Shown here in pieces: positions 1 through 11,224 of a stretch of DNA of 64,000 nucleotides (position 1 is the first letter of the stretch; each line of letters begins with the position of its first letter). The DNA is taken from positions 1,178,001 through 1,242,000 of the forward strand of contig JANUWF010001101.1 of assembly GCA_026120185.1 (NCBI GenBank). Direction: 5' to 3'. Position numbers and translations under genes: made by a program. The notes under the pieces were generated by a model that saw nothing but the letters and a program-made list of their open reading frames with translations, ran no database searches and had not been told where the DNA came from. The stretch comes from Voacanga thouarsii (lineage: Eukaryota > Streptophyta > Magnoliopsida > Gentianales > Apocynaceae).

Positions 1-344
1 GACTCACTAAGTGATTTTCACTCATACATGTCTTTTATTCTGTTTTCTTAGGATCCAGAGCAGACAGACTACGCGACTAGAAGACCATACCACAAGATAG
101 GTCTGTAGACTACTTCTTTTATACATGTACATTATATTTTTGCCATAGTATACATGTTAGTGTATGTTCGACCTTGCATTTGGGTTGTATATTATTATAG
201 TATGGCTTTAATATAACAATATTAGTACGTATTTTGTCCATATCAATTTGTTAATTATAAAGAACCCTTGTCAGGGAAACCGGACAGGGTGACCCCCAAA
301 CTTATTACACGCTTTCGATATTATTTCTAGTAGGGGGTGTTATA
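1..344 (+). repeat. 3' part of the 5' LTR of Gypsy-A, cut by the window edge
   Basis: The block ends in GGGGGTGTTATA and is followed directly by a methionine-tRNA-type primer site, so it is the end of a 5' LTR on the plus strand. A stretch near 265-295 (CCCTTGTC...GACAGGG) resembles the end of the 4.3-kb solo LTR at 11929-16236, which suggests the same Tekay/chromovirus-like superfamily. The usual terminal TTACA has become TTATA. The LTR start lies outside the window. Confidence 0.7.
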
Positions 345-360
345 ATTGGTATAAGAGCCT
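345..360 (+). other. Primer binding site of Gypsy-A
   Basis: ATTGGTATAAGAGCC sits next to the LTR end and matches the plant consensus TGGTATCAGAGC, complementary to the 3' end of initiator tRNA-Met, with one or two changes. Minus-strand DNA synthesis would start here. Confidence 0.75.
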
Positions 361-392
361 ATCGCTTTATTTTGTATGACAAGGGTAAAAGG

Positions 393-2117
393 TGTTAGAA
401 TCTATATGTGCATCATATATGCATTACGTAGTGGAAACTAAGGATTCTATGCAAGAGGACTGCATGCATGTGAAATAAACCGATCAAAAGTAATAAGATA
501 TACCTTCAGTGATGTCTCTGTCGTTCAAAATTTCTTCCTTCTCTTGAGGCGCGATTTAGCAATACCAGAGATCCTCGTCATTGCCACTGGAGTCCAAGCG
601 TAGAACTTCCTCTAACAATATCCACACAGAGGATACTCAAGAAGCCAAACACAATCTCTATGCTAGCAGAGAAGAACGGTGGCTAGGGTAAAACAGAGAA
701 GAGAATAAGAAGATTTATCGTGAGGTTTTTCTTTTTCCCAGGGAGAGCAAAAAATCTCCTTCTGTGTCTTTTAAAGGATAAAAACAATCACCCACGTTTT
801 GAGGAAAAAAATGCAGAACCTCACACCAAAACCTCCTATGTGAATTCTAATCAAATTAGAATTCATTAAAATTGGTAATTGGAACCTTTAAGTTCTTATA
901 ATTATAATTTGGCCCAAAAATTATAACTAAATAAAATTTGTCCTAAATAACTTCTACTTCTCATGATTAACCCCACAATATTATTGTATTACATATCGAG
1001 TACATAATCCTTTATTGTGTGTGACTTATTAGGTTACCAATCTATTGGTAGCAAATATAAATTAATCTAAACATCTTTAAGATTAATAATCCTTAAAAAG
1101 AATTTAGAATTAATCTATTAATTCCAAACAGGATTGGTTTATTAATTCATCAATTAATAAATCCATATTCAGCAGATCATGATCGGTATTTAGCAACACA
1201 TCATGACTACCCAAGAGTTCAGGAAGTCAAGTGGCTTAACATGAACCTGTCAATAACAAACAACAGTGGAATAAACTCATTTCACCATACAATATCTCAT
1301 TCAGTTTGGAGTATGGAATTAGTGCCAATTCCATCTAGAATATATATTAATTCTAGCTCGAAAATATTAGCACTTGTACTAGGAACCCACTACTCTACAT
1401 ATGTATCAATTAGAATTGTTTTCAATAAATAATAATCTTGACCAAGGATTTCATGAGTAGTAATTCCTACAAATGGCCGTAAGATATTCGCCCCTACTAT
1501 TAGGAGTGGTAAATCCTTTATTGACCCTCTCAACTACTTTAGTTTATCTCACAGTGTACCTAATATCTATCTTATAGGCGGCCCTCGATCTTACTCCAGA
1601 TATTAGAATCAAAGTACAATATTCAGCAAACAAAGTATCTTGAAGATCTCAAGTCTAAGAATAGTTGCACATTTGCTATAGCGAGATTCTACTACAGACA
1701 CTACATAGTTATCCATGTGATTATCTCATAGTCAGGTCATCTAATGTACTTGTTTTATTAACAAGCATCCACGAATTAAATTTGAGTATCTCAATACTTA
1801 CGGATATGAGAATCACCATCTAATCAGATCAGGAAGTCTAACATGTGCTAGTCTTAATGCACTAATGATGTCCTTATCTTATTAATACTATGACTAGGGA
1901 TTATTTAAGTACTAACACTATACAATGTAGTAGGAATCTCACATCATGATCTCTATCATGATTTTCTTAACACAGTGTTGTACTAGGGACTTTATCTAAC
2001 AGTTATTTTACATAAAAGTAAAGAAAATAAAGTGAAAGATAAATAATGCCTTTTATTATAAAATAACTATGTCATATACAATTTGTAAGTGATTGTCTCT
2101 AGAGCATAACGCTAACA
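393..2117 (-). repeat. 3' LTR of Copia-1 (1,725 bp)
   Basis: It runs from TGTTAGAATC to GCTAACA and is the longer of the two LTRs. The segment from about 1007 to 1690 is missing from the partner LTR at 8356-9402. An open frame on the opposite strand to the element (1241-1432) recurs in other LTRs of the family. Confidence 0.92.
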
Positions 2118-2132
2118 AACTCCCACTTGCAC
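2118..2132 (-). other. Polypurine tract of Copia-1
   Basis: Read on the minus strand this is GTGCAAGTGGGAGTT, directly before the 3' LTR. The same tract precedes the 3' LTR of Copia-2 at 37221-37235. It would prime plus-strand DNA synthesis. Confidence 0.85.
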
Positions 2133-2695
2133 TAGAGTTAATTATTTATGTATCTAATACTGAATGACTCAATATGCCTATCATGTTTCTTCTAGGATAC
2201 TGCTTTTGTAAGTGGGTCAGCTATGTTTTTATCTGTAGGAACTCTTTCTATCTTTACATCATTTCTATCTATGATCTCCTGGATTAGATGATAGTGTCGT
2301 AGCACGTGCTTAGATCATTGGTGAGATTGTGGTTTCTTTGCTTGTGCAATGCCTCCGTTGTTGTCACAATACAATAATATTGGACTAACAATGCTAGGAA
2401 CCACACACAGTTTCATCACGAATCTCTTAATCCAAACGGCTTCCTTAGCTGTTTCAGAAGTGGCTATGTACTCAGCTTCTGTCGTAGAGTCTGCAATAGT
2501 TTCTTATTTGGAACTCTTCCAACTTATTGCCCCTCCACACAACGTAAACACGTAGCCAGATTGTGACTTGAAATCATCTTTGTCAAATTGAAAATTGATA
2601 TCAGTATACTCATTTACTTTCAAATCACCTTCTCCATAAACTAAGAACACATCCTTAGTCCTTTGCAAGTACTTAAGGATGCAATTTATAGTCGT
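2133..2695 (-). pseudogene. Copia-1 RNase H domain, with stops
   Basis: Translation of the minus strand gives the C-terminal part of copia Pol. The RNase H landmarks are visible: SWKSSK followed by a stop, then TTEAEYIA, the CDNNG acidic motif and the terminal VPTDKNIADPLTKA. At least two in-frame stops occur. It continues the RT frame at 2696-3373. Unlike its counterpart in Copia-2, it keeps the segment with the CDNN motif. Confidence 0.85.
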
Positions 2696-3373
2696 CTAAT
2701 GACTTTCACAAGGATCAGATTGGCATCTGCTCATTAAACTGAGAGCACAGGATACATTAGGCCTTGTACATATTTTAGCATACATGATAGATCTAACTGC
2801 TGAAACATATGGAATCTTACTCATGTGATCCCTTGCAACTTGTGTCTTGGGAGACATTGACTTTAAAAGGTTTATCTCATAGGAAATGGGTAAGAATCCC
2901 TTTTTGGATTGATCCATGCTAAATCTCTTTAGCATTTTGTCTATGTATGTAGACTGTAAAAGACCTAGCAACCTTTTTGATCTATCTATATAGATCCTTA
3001 TTCCAAGAATGTAGGTTGCTTCTCCAAGATCTTTTATGGAGAATTTCTTAGACAACCGAACTTTAACTGATTGTAGGACAAGTACATCGTTTCCTATTAG
3101 TAATATGTCATCTATATAAAGTAATAAGAAAATGATTGCACTCCCACTAACCTTCTTGTACACATAAGGCTCATCCATGTTTTGAATGAAACCAAACTCT
3201 TTGATTGTTTCATCAAAATGGATGTTCCAACTCTTAGAAGCTTGCTTAAGTCCATAAATCGACCTTTGTAGCTTGCACACTTTCGTGCTATCATTGGATG
3301 TGAAACCCTCAAGTTGTGTCATATACACTTCTTCAATTAGATTTCTATTTAGGAAAGCTATTTTTACATCCAT
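2696..3373 (-). CDS. Copia-1 reverse transcriptase, main open fragment (225 aa)
   Basis: This is the central and C-terminal part of a Ty1/copia RT (RVT_2). It starts at MDVKIAFLN, the usual MDVKTAFLNG block, continues through YGLKQAS and keeps the catalytic motif as LLLYIDDILLIGND, so both aspartates are present. LGEATYILGIRI and the SIMYA...RPNVSCAL block follow. The true frame began upstream, where 3374-3609 is frameshifted, so this start is only the first Met of the surviving frame. It is the best preserved catalytic piece of Copia-1. Confidence 0.88.
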   Translation of the reverse strand: MDVKIAFLNRNLIEEVYMTQLEGFTSNDSTKVCKLQRSIYGLKQASKSWNIHFDETIKEFGFIQNMDEPYVYKKVSGSAIIFLLLYIDDILLIGNDVLVLQSVKVRLSKKFSIKDLGEATYILGIRIYIDRSKRLLGLLQSTYIDKMLKRFSMDQSKKGFLPISYEINLLKSMSPKTQVARDHMSKIPYVSAVRSIMYAKICTRPNVSCALSLMSRCQSDPCESH

Positions 3374-4158
3374 TTACCAGATCTCATAATCATGATGAAT
3401 GGCAATGACTAGGAGTATCCTGATGGATTTTAGCATGGCTACTGGCGAGAAGGTTTCGTCATAGTCAATACCATATTATTGATGATAACCTTTAGCCACT
3501 AGTCGTGCTTTACAGGTAACTACGTTACCATCCATGTCAGTTTTCTTATTGAAAACCCATTTGCATCAATAGATTTGATTCCTTTGGGTGGATCAACCAA
3601 AGTCTATACTTAGTTGTCGTACATGGAATCCATCTCTGATTTCATGGCATCAAGCCATTTGTCAAATTCTGAACTGTTCAGAACTTCCTTGTAGGTAGTA
3701 GGCTTATCTTCATCTATGAGTAATACGTCATTGTGGTCACTAACGAGAAATTCATATCTCTTAGGTGCCACACGTATCCTACTGGACCTACGAGGACCTT
3801 GTGTAGTAGAAGGTTCATTTATTCTCTCAATAGATATGGGATCAGACGATTGATCTTTGTTTGTTTGTTCTTCTTGAACTTCACTAAGTTCAATTTTACT
3901 CCCACTGTCCTCTCTAAGTATGTGTTCTTTCTCTAAAAAAGCAACATGCTTTGAAATAAAAACTTTATTTTTGGAGGGGAGATAGAAGTAATACCCGAAA
4001 GATTCTTTCGGATAACCCACAAACAAACACTTGTCAGACTTACTATCAAGTTTATCTGACTGTAGCCTTTTAACAAAGGCAGGACAACCCCATACTCTCA
4101 AATGAGATAACTTTGATTTCTTGCCAAAGAAAATTTCAAATGGTGTAGTATTAATCAT
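3374..4158 (-). pseudogene. Copia-1 integrase C-terminus and RT N-terminus
   Basis: The open part, 3610-4158, carries the post-catalytic integrase region TPFEIFFGKK, LRVWGCPAFVK and CLFVGYPKESFGYYFY, then the linker motif PRRSSRIRVAPKRYEF and the RT start WLDAMKSEMDSMYDN. From 3374 to 3609 the RT continues in shifted frames: PPKGI, a stretch matching CKWIFKKK and ARLVAKGY can be followed across at least one frameshift. It overlaps nothing and lies directly upstream of the RT fragment. Confidence 0.82.
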
Positions 4159-4356
4159 TTTTTATGGAACTCTATTTATAATATAAATAGAAGTTTCTAG
4201 TGTGTACCCCCAAAACGATTTTGGTAGATCTGCAGAAGCCATCATGGTTCGTACCATGTCTAGAAGGATTCAATTCCTTCTCTCAGATACACCATTATAT
4301 TGAGGTGTATGTGGTGGACTCCATTAAGATAATATCCCATTATTCCTAAGATAACC

Positions 4357-4893
4357 CTAAAACTCTTGGCTTAAGTATTCACCTCCTCGATCCGATCTTA
4401 GAGTCTTAATACTTTTACCAAGTTGTTTCTCTAGTTTATTCTTGAAGTCTTTGAACTTTTCAAAAGCTTCAGATTTGTCTTTCATGAAATACAAATACCC
4501 ATATCGTGAATAATCATCGATAAAGGTTATGGAATAGTTATAACCTCCTCTTGCTTGTATAGACATTGGGCCATATACATCAAAATGTATGAGTTCTAAT
4601 AACTTTTTAGCCCTTTCTCCTTTTCTAGAAAAATGAGTTTTAGCCATTTTACCTAGTAAAAAAGACTCACAAGTGCCATATGATTCATAATCAAATGACC
4701 CTAAGTCACCAAGCCCGTGTAACATAGAAACACGATTCTCATTTACATGGCCTAAACGGCAATGCCATAAATAAGAGGTGTTTGGGTTATCCATCTTTGG
4801 TTTCTTATTGTTTATTTTGAGAACTGGATTATCCATGTCTAGACCATATAAACTATTAACTAAAGTTACAGAACTATAATGGATATCATTCAA
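4357..4893 (-). CDS. Copia-1 GAG-pre-integrase and integrase core fragment (178 aa)
   Basis: The HHCC zinc-binding region is visible: WHCRLGHVNENR, then a CES motif where the second CxxC position is CESFL. The integrase core follows with ELIHFDVYGPM (first Asp), FIDDYSRYGYLYFMK and LRSDRGGEYLSQEF (second Asp, near the third acidic position). Between 4159 and 4356 the frame is interrupted by stops and the rest of the core (AASADLPKSFWG-like) is out of frame. Confidence 0.87.
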   Translation of the reverse strand: MNDIHYSSVTLVNSLYGLDMDNPVLKINNKKPKMDNPNTSYLWHCRLGHVNENRVSMLHGLGDLGSFDYESYGTCESFLLGKMAKTHFSRKGERAKKLLELIHFDVYGPMSIQARGGYNYSITFIDDYSRYGYLYFMKDKSEAFEKFKDFKNKLEKQLGKSIKTLRSDRGGEYLSQEF

Positions 4894-4998
4894 TGCAAAA
4901 GAACAATATTTATTCTTAAAAATTAAATGAAATCTATATAGATCTAAACATGCAACTAAGATAATATTTTTTAATAAAATTGGTACTTAATAATAGTT

Positions 4999-5214
4999 TT
5001 ATAGTTCTAAAATTAATCTTGAAGGTAGGTTCAACTCATATGTCTCAACAGCAAGTCCAACAACCTTTGCTCTATTTGTAGTACGTAGGTTCACATCGTC
5101 TTTCTCTAGCCTTCTACTATCCTTTAGTCCCTGCAAGTTATTATATAAATGAAATCTACATCTAGTACCCAATACCCAAATCTCATTTCTAAAGGCAGTA
5201 TTTATTTCAATCAT
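4999..5214 (-). pseudogene. Copia-1 aspartic protease remnant
   Basis: The frame opens with IEINTAFRNEIWVLGTRC. The corresponding copia protease motif is WVLDTGC, so the catalytic D-T-G now reads G-T-R and the enzyme would be dead. NNLQGLK and TYELNLPSRLILEL are typical of the following protease strands. It sits between gag and GAG-pre-integrase, as expected. The stretch 4894-4998 links it to integrase out of frame. Confidence 0.8.
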
Positions 5215-5307
5215 AAATATACCAGGAGTAGAAGTAGAAGTGCCCGCAAGCTTCTCCTTCTACTTCTTTTCCTTCACGGTCTCCAAGTAGGCCTTGTTGT
5301 TGAGCCT

Positions 5308-6051
5308 CTAATGGCCCATCTTGCCACAGTGATGGCATGGGCCCTTGGTGGCTTCATTCTTCTTCGTCATACTACCTTTGGGTTTAGTGGGAGCCTTCTT
5401 CTTCTTTTTTTGAAATTTTTTCTTGGAAGAAGAAAATTCTACCATTAAGACCGCATTGGAATCATTCTTTATAGAGGACTCCGCAGTCTTGAAAAGATTG
5501 ATCAACTCAGGAATTGTGGACTCAATCTTGTTCATCTGATAGTTAATCACGAATTGTGAAAAACTGTTAGGTAAATATTGTAGAATTAAGTCAACATTTA
5601 ATTCATGGTCTATCACGAACCCAAGAGATCCAAGCTTCTCAATCAAGCCCAGTATCTTTAACTCATGAGTAGCCATAGAAGTACCCTCAGCCATTTTACA
5701 ATGGAATAGTTGCTTTGAGATCTCATATCTCTCTGTTCTGGCTTGGGTGTCAAATAGCTCTCAAAGATGAAGAATCATCGAATGAGCATCCATATGCTCG
5801 TGCTATTTTTGTAGCTCAAGAGTTATTGACGCCAGCATGAAACAAGATGCTGTGTTAGCATCCTCCTTGTGCTTCTCAACATGAGTATCTTGAGTTGGTG
5901 GTGGCGGAATAGGAGCATCTAATACGTAAAGTAACTTTTCTGATTTGAAAACAATTCTCAAATTTCGGTAGCAGTCGAGATAGTTCAATTCGTTGAGTTT
6001 GTTGGACTCCAAGATGCTATGAAGGTTTAGGTTGGTTGACATGATGCACAT
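5308..6051 (-). pseudogene. Copia-1 Gag, broken into two frames
   Basis: The N-terminal piece 5803-6051 reads MCIMSTNLNLHSILESNKLN and then LDCYRNLRIVFKSEK, a copia Gag start. The second piece 5308-5694 carries LIEKLGSLGFVIDHEL, LPNSFSQFVINYQMNK and a Lys-rich tail, and ends in the zinc knuckle CHHCGKMGH. About 108 bp between the pieces (DAHSMILHL-like) contain stops. Gag would form the virus-like particle and bind RNA through the knuckle. The Copia-2 copy at 31655-32470 is clearly homologous. Confidence 0.85.
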
Positions 6052-7427
6052 TACTAGATGTAAAGATAGAAAAGATTAGCTAAGTGTATATGCACATGTA
6101 ATGCAAATAATTAGGTCTTTAATTAAGTGTATTCTTATTCAACTATTTTACTTAAACCAATAGCTCCCACTATTGATTTGGAAAAACCCGTTGGAAGCTT
6201 TCCTAGTGGACTAGTATCCAAATTCCCCAAGAATAACCTTGGGTTTGCTCAACAAACCACCCTTGAGTTCAATGGTAGGTATCCAATACCAATTACATTG
6301 TAATTATCGGATCATTGGGTGATTAATATTTTTTAATCTTAAAGCCTTTTGGGCTACCCCAATATTTCCTCTAAATTTCTTTATACTTGAGTTAGCCCAA
6401 TCGGGATAAAGAATTTAGTTAAACCCGACCCATTAATCAGAAATTTAATTTCATAGCTTAAACATGCCCGATGTCGAGTAGGCTTAGGTTAGGCCAATAA
6501 CCTAGTCTCGAAAAAGGACTCTCATTCTTACTATATTAGCAGAAGGAATTAGGTTTAATATTAATTGAGGGATTAATTCATTTTAATGATTTCATCAAAT
6601 GACATGCATAAATATATCAATAAATCGCATAAATCAATAGTCATGGTAATAAAGCGATTATGTGATATGGTTATGGACTTTTTTTAAATTAATTTTCTCG
6701 AGCCAAAAAAGAAATTAACATGGTTAACCCTATGTATTCATGCATATTTTAAGTAGAAGGTATCACCCTCTCGCTTTGTTTTGGTCGCCATATCCAAAAT
6801 ATAAAATAATTCTATTCATATCTAACCTATGTAATCTAATTACATGATTTTCTTAAATAGAGAAACCTTGAGTTACATTCGAGGGGAGTTAGATGAGAAG
6901 AGAATTACACAAGAATTTTAGAGAAGGTAGGACTCGCGGGTCTTATATAATAAAAACCAAAACTGTAAAAAAAAAAAAAAAAACATGAACAGATATAATT
7001 CAGTTTTAGTCTGTAACCATCCACCATGCCATTAATTATGCTTAAACAAAAATTAAACATATAATTTTATTATTCCAAAATCTCTATTTTGGAAAAATAA
7101 AATAAATTTAGATTTAATTTCTAAAATCAAATTTTAGAAATTAAATTAAGATAAAATCTAAAATCAATATTTTAGATTTAATTTCTAAAATTAAATTCTA
7201 AAAATTTAATTAGGATAAAATCTAAAATCTAAAATCAATATTTTAGAAATTTTATTAATTGCTAAAATCATATTTTAGGAATTAAATAATAATATATAAT
7301 CTAAAATCAATATTTTGGAAAATATATTAATTTCAAAAATATAGTTTTTTCCCAAATCATAGGTTCCAAACAAAATCTAATCATTATTAGAACCTATTCT
7401 CAAAATTAGAAAAGATAAAAAATTTCT

Positions 7428-7482
<55 letters not shown>

Positions 7483-8340
7483 TATTATTATAATAATAAT
7501 AATAATAATTATTATTATTATAATAATAATAATAATTATTATTATTTTTTTAATATCTAAAATCACTATTTTAGATAATTAATTTCCAAAACAAAATTTT
7601 AGAAATTAATCTACTAGTCCCAAAACATAACTTTAAAACATAGGCGCAAGAGACAAGAACAAAAACTTTTGTGGGCCACCATGAAATACAATCGTAATGA
7701 AAAAAAAATTTAAAAGTAAATCACAAAAGGACAAAATCTCATCCTGCTTGTGATGAATGACGGCTTCCAGGCTCAGGCAGCATAGCCTGAGCAAGCCGCG
7801 GCTCCAAGCCATAGCTTGGGGCCAATTGTGCCTAAAGTAGCGGCTTAGTTCTAGTGAGTTGCAGCTTGGGTAGCAAAAAAAAAAAAAAAAAAAACATTTT
7901 TTTTCTTCTTCCTGTTTATTGTATTCCAAAGATGCTGGGCAAAACTTCTTCGTTTTTTCACAGTGAATACCATAGCCATAAACAAATCTAGAAACCCCCC
8001 CTTTTTTTTCTCTCTTTTCACATGAAGACATTCTGTAACCTTTACAGAACCCAAAACACTTCAGTAAACCCACGATTTTCAAGTATCAATAGAATAAAAA
8101 AATAGTGTAGTCTGGAAATTCTTTTCAAAACACACCAGGGAGACTCCAAATTCTTAATCAAACAAACCACAGAAACATTTTCTATGATCCAAACATATGC
8201 GTGAAACAATTTTAGACATAGGCAAACAAAATCAACAAAAAATATTTTTCTAGAACCATAATCGTATCATGAAGCAGAAAACAGAGACAAAAAATAAAAC
8301 AACTTTCATGGTGAATAAATGTCCGTAAATCACATACAAG
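6052..8340 (-). other. Long untranslated leader of Copia-1
   Basis: About 2.3 kb between the 5' LTR and gag has no credible coding frame. It is very AT-rich. The part next to gag (6052-6950) aligns with 30780-31650 in Copia-2. Near 7745-7850 lies a GC-rich patch of inverted repeats (GGCTCAGGC...GCCTGAGC and GGCTCCAAGCC...GCTTGGGGCC). Poly-A and poly-T runs occur at 6967-6984 and 7876-7895. The open frames in this stretch are chance. Confidence 0.75.
7428..7546. repeat. (AAT)n/(ATT)n microsatellite in the Copia-1 leader
   Basis: Over 110 bp of TAA repeat switch to TTA units near 7510 and back again, giving short hairpins. It is absent from the matching Copia-2 leader, so it is likely an expansion after insertion or specific to this lineage. 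Confidence 0.9.
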
Positions 8341-8355
8341 AGGCTCTAATACCAC
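8341..8355 (-). other. Primer binding site of Copia-1
   Basis: The minus strand reads GTGGTATTAGAGCCT directly after the LTR end. It is almost complementary to initiator tRNA-Met and the same as the Copia-2 site at 29737-29750. Confidence 0.85.
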
Positions 8356-9402
8356 TATTAGAATCCATACGTGCATCATATATGCATTACACAGCGGAAA
8401 CTAAGGATTCTATGAAAGAGGACCAGATGCATGTGAAATAAACGGATCAAAAGCAAGAAGATATACCTTCAGTGATGTCTCTGTTGGTCAAAATTTCTTC
8501 CTCCTCTTGAGGCACGATCCAGCAATACCAGAGATCCTTGTCGTCGCCACTGGAGTCCAAGCATTGAACTCCCTCTAACAATATGCACACAGAGGATACT
8601 CAAGAAGCCAAACACAATCTCTGTGCAAGCAGAGAAGAATGGCGGCTAAGGTAAAACAAAGAAGAGAAGAAGAAGATTTATCGTGAGGTTTTTCTTTTCC
8701 CCAGCGAGAGCAAAAAGTCTCCTTTTGTGTTTCTTAAAGGATAAAAACAATCACCCACGTTCTGAGGAAAAAAATGCAGAACCTCACGCCAAAACCTCCT
8801 ATGTGAATTCTAATAAAATTAGAATTCATTAAATTGTAATTGAAACCTTTAAGTTCTCATAATTATAATTTGGTCCAAAAATTATAACTAATTATAATTT
8901 AGCCCAAATAACTTCTACTTCTTATGATTAACCCCACAGTGCTAGTGTATTACATATCGAGTACAAATAACTTCTACCACAGGCACCACATAGTTATCCA
9001 TGTGATTATCTCATAGTCAGGTAATCCAATGTACTTATTCTATTAACAAGCATTCATGTGTTAACTTTGAGTATCTCAATACTTACGGATATAAAAACCA
9101 TTGCCTGATCAGATCAGGAAGTCTAACACGTGCTAGTCTTAACACATTCATGATGTCCTTATCTCATTAATACTATGACTAGGGATTATTTAAGTACTAA
9201 CACTATACAATATAGTAGGAATCTCACATCATGATCTCTATCATGATTTCCTTAACACAGTGTTGTACTAGGGACTTTATCTAAATGTTATATTACATAA
9301 AAGTAAAGAAAATAAACAGAAAGATAAATAATGCCTTTTATTATAAAATAAATGTGTTATATACAATTTGCATGCGATTACCTTTAAATCATAACACTAA
9401 CA
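8356..9402 (-). repeat. 5' LTR of Copia-1 (1,047 bp, internally deleted)
   Basis: It aligns with the 3' LTR at both ends but lacks about 690 bp. The junction is near 8963-8980, where GAGTAC is joined to sequence matching about 1690 in the other LTR. The terminal repeat reads TATTAG instead of TGTTAG. The two LTRs were identical at insertion, so the deletion is later. Confidence 0.88.
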
Positions 9403-9560
9403 AAAGGTCGGTAGACGATCTTGATAGAAATGAAACGAGAATGGTGAAAGGCGAGAGTCCGGGGATGAAGAAGAAGATTAGGAAGATTTGGATTAGACTA
9501 GGATCATGTTACCGATCATTGAACAGACCTGGCCCTAGACATAGACATTAACGTCAATCT

Positions 9561-9983
9561 TTGGTGATCCAGTCCAGTTCTCCATCAACACCTTCACAAG
9601 ATCCATCCCGAGAGAGGATATTATCGCAGACTAGTGGCTCGGGTGTAGAGCATAGCACTTTTGACGATGGAGAACCACAACAGGATGAAGAGGAGATTCT
9701 TAGAGAGGATGATTCTGGGGAGATCATAGAGGCCATTCCTAGACAGATGGAGGTGGAGGCGGAGGCAGAGGCAGAGCAGGAGGCTCCAATTATAGAGGAG
9801 GCAGAGGCAGAGTCAAATTTAGATATAGATTGGGCTATGGAGAATAACTATGGGTTTGAGGAATTAGCAAATGGGGTTGATCCAGATGTGTTTGATTATC
9901 ATGGGCTTGATACGCCCGAATCCTACACAGTTTCCTCAGACTCAGGACCAACTATCTTAAATAGTAGTGATACTGACGAGTAG
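9561..9983 (+). CDS. Acidic pre-gag ORF of Gypsy-A (140 aa), unknown function
   Basis: I do not recognise this protein. It is rich in Glu and Asp, with a Ser/Pro-rich start (SSSPSTPSQDPS), a run of EAEAEAEQEA and the patch LDIDWAMENNYGFEELANG. It ends in SSDTDE, 221 bp before the gag ATG at 10205. The frame is fully open although gag and protease of the same element carry many stops. It lies in the leader, after the point where Copia-1 inserted; the sequence just upstream (9430-9551) has a short basic frame ending in RHRH. It may be an accessory ORF of this lineage or a chance survivor in a purine-rich tract. Confidence 0.45.
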   Translation: MVIQSSSPSTPSQDPSRERILSQTSGSGVEHSTFDDGEPQQDEEEILREDDSGEIIEAIPRQMEVEAEAEAEQEAPIIEEAEAESNLDIDWAMENNYGFEELANGVDPDVFDYHGLDTPESYTVSSDSGPTILNSSDTDE

Positions 9984-10204
9984 GATATGATATACATAGT
10001 ATAATGTCCATAGTTTACTATGTATAAACATCTTAGCTATATATTAGCAGGTTAGAAGTGCAAAGTGCAAAAGTTTATACTGATCCTATGTTTTAATAGT
10101 GATGGATATATATACTACGTTTTTATCATTTGCACAGTGTTTATTCTTATACTACTTGAGATATATTATGTCTATTTTACATTAAAATCTTATGGGACCC
10201 ATAG

Positions 10205-11160
10205 ATGCCACCTAAACGTGCTACTCGATGTCATCCTGAAATATCAGTTGAGAGTCCCTCAACAAAAAGGACATACTTTACAACTATGAATAATGCCATG
10301 ATACGCACTTTTCAAAGAATGACTGAAGGATTACAATATTTAGCTAATAATTCTGGTCAAGGAGAAGAAAAAAGAATGAACTTGAGTCTGATCAGGCTTT
10401 AGAACGTTACTTAAAGTTTCATCCTCCTTAATTCTAAGGTAAACCTAATCAAGAATAAGAAGTGGTAGGTTGAGCAAATGGAAAATATTTTTGTCGCTCT
10501 GAATTATTCGGAGCAACGAAAAATGCAATTCGTAACATTTCAATTATAAGGACCTGCGAGAGACTGGTGGAATTAGGAGAAAGAATGTCAAGAGTGGGAA
10601 TGGAAAAATTTTAAAGCTAGTTTTAAAAAAAGAATTTATTCCTGATTAGGTGGTGGAATGGAATGAGGATGAGTTCCAGAATTTCAAGCAACAAAATCGA
10701 ACTGTGAGATAATATGCACTAGATTTCACATGACTATCAAAGTATTGCCCTTTGTTTGTACAGTCAGAAACTGATAGAACCGAGCGATTGTAAAAGGACT
10801 ATGACCTGAGTTAAAATGAGTGCTTATAAGAATGGCTCTAGCTAATTATAGTATAGTAGTGGAAGTTGCTTCAAGGACTGAGATGGAAGATATGGAACAA
10901 GTCAGACAAAAGAATAAGAGTAGGTTTAGGAATATAAATTAGAAGCAACCTGGGGGACCCTAATAGCAGAAGAAAAAGGGGAAGATTCTGAGAAATAAAG
11001 GTCTAACTAGAGGACAACCACTAATAAGATACAATAATTGTGGAGAAATTGGGCATAAGATTTTTAACTATCCTCACCCGCGATGATCATCTAGATGGAT
11101 GAACCTGAGAGGAGGTTACACGGGGCAAAGACCGAGACCAACAAGAGGGAATCAGGGGCT
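10205..11160 (+). pseudogene. Gypsy-A Gag remnant with CCHC knuckle
   Basis: It starts with MPPKRATR, a common Ty3/gypsy Gag start. Across several stops one can read KMQFVTFQL, then GPARDWW, the retrotransposon Gag core signature, and EFQNFKQQNRTV. The zinc knuckle at about 11035-11080 reads NNCGEIGHKIFNYP, so the first and last Cys of the CCHC motif are changed. A Gly/Arg-rich stretch follows, as usual before protease. The reading frame is broken at least ten times. Confidence 0.8.
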
Positions 11161-11224
11161 AGCCTCTATATCCAAGCCAGGACTTAAGAAGCCCTAAGTG
11201 AATGCTCGAGTAGTTGCTATAGAT

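Larger units (their letters stand above)
393..9402 (-). mobile_element. Copia-1, full-length Ty1/copia retrotransposon
   Basis: It is inserted in the leader of Gypsy-A. Both ends are TGTTAG/CTAACA-type (start TATTAG at the inner LTR), and the 5-bp direct repeat AAAGG lies at 388-392 and 9403-9407. Removing the element rejoins the Gypsy-A leader. On the minus strand the order is LTR (8356-9402), primer site, long leader, gag, protease, integrase, RT, RNase H, polypurine tract, LTR (393-2117), which is the Ty1/copia order. Stops and frameshifts in gag, protease and around the RT start make it inactive as it stands. It belongs to the same family as Copia-2 at 27979-39003. Confidence 0.93.

Noticed and set aside
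7633..8082. 149-aa and 67-aa minus-strand frames in the Copia-1 leader
   Set aside because: They run through poly-A/T tracts and the palindromes, and have no counterpart in the Copia-2 leader.
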